Assembly (NCBI GenBank): GCA_021734595.1
Contig: JAIPIO010000253.1
Span: 1 to 5,647 of the forward strand
Length of the DNA stretch: 5,647 nt
Origin: Kiritimatiellales bacterium
GTDB lineage: Bacteria; Verrucomicrobiota; Kiritimatiellia; Kiritimatiellales; Pontiellaceae
Reading direction: 5' to 3'
This document shows positions 5,631-5,647 of the stretch, piece after piece (position 1 is the first letter of the stretch; every line of letters begins with the position of its first letter). The translations under genes were made by a program, and so were the position numbers. The notes beneath the pieces are model-generated. The model worked only from the letters and a program-made list of their open reading frames with translations. It did no database searches and was not told the DNA's origin.

Positions 5631-5647
5631 ATGTATACACACAAATT
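5631..5647 (+). CDS. Possible start of a divergent gene (cut by right edge)
   Basis: AAAGGA (5619-5624) stands six bases before an ATG at 5631, followed by MYTHK to the window edge without a stop. The spacing and the preceding AT-rich control region are what a gene start would show, but five codons are too few to identify anything. Confidence 0.35.

Larger units (their letters stand above)
5322..5647. other. AT-rich upstream region of the fucosidase, mostly non-coding
   Basis: No convincing gene is contained here apart from a possible start codon at 5631. The region is much richer in A and T than the flanking genes and holds several inverted repeats, listed separately. The word ATATGAG occurs at 5433-5439 and 5486-5492 and, inverted, at 5450-5456. 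The palindrome CATATATG occurs at 5483-5490 and 5577-5584. This is most simply a shared control region between the fucosidase and a divergent gene to the right. Confidence 0.6.

Noticed and set aside
1..5647. CRISPR array, toxin-antitoxin pair, phage or insertion sequence
   Set aside because: No regularly spaced direct repeats, no transposase or integrase, and no small paired genes; repeats present are palindromic and irregularly spaced.

Overview
The window carries three complete protein genes, one gene cut by the left edge and a possible start of a fifth at the right edge. The mix suggests a polysaccharide-degrading marine or anaerobic bacterium of the PVC superphylum, most likely a Kiritimatiellae/Pontiella-like or verrucomicrobial lineage. 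The clues are a secreted GH29 fucosidase, a secreted esterase with a paired EF-hand N-terminus, a DUF6941-type small protein, and recurrent intergenic palindromes of the form TTCCAAT-N-ATTGGAA. This placement is an inference from gene style and memory; no marker gene is present.

Layout from left to right: (1) 1-338, minus strand, the N-terminal 112 codons of a small conserved protein of unknown function. (2) 339-737, an AT-rich divergent intergenic region packed with palindromes, a long imperfect hairpin (499-573) and a second, partly competing inverted repeat (539-548 with 606-615). (3) 738-1883, plus strand, a signal-peptide alpha/beta-hydrolase esterase with two EF-hand loops. (4) 1884-2000, a short convergent spacer holding a terminator-like stem-loop and a tandem pair of palindromes that ends one base from the ilvD stop codon. 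(5) 2001-3692, minus strand, dihydroxy-acid dehydratase IlvD. (6) 3741-5321, minus strand, a secreted GH29 alpha-L-fucosidase with a GTG start, 48 bases upstream of ilvD on the same strand. (7) 5322-5647, an AT-rich probable regulatory region with several inverted repeats and repeated ATATGAG/CATATATG words, ending in a well-placed ribosome binding site and ATG for a divergent gene cut by the window edge.

Functionally, the esterase and the fucosidase both look exported and could cooperate on an acylated, fucose-containing glycan: one removes ester groups, the other terminal alpha-L-fucose. They are on opposite strands and are not one operon. IlvD is a cytoplasmic branched-chain amino acid enzyme; its position behind the fucosidase is probably co-transcription without an obvious metabolic link. 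I found no CRISPR array, tRNA, rRNA, transposase, phage or defence gene. The coding content is ordinary for such a genome. The parts that deserve attention are the intergenic palindromes and the structured 478-615 segment.
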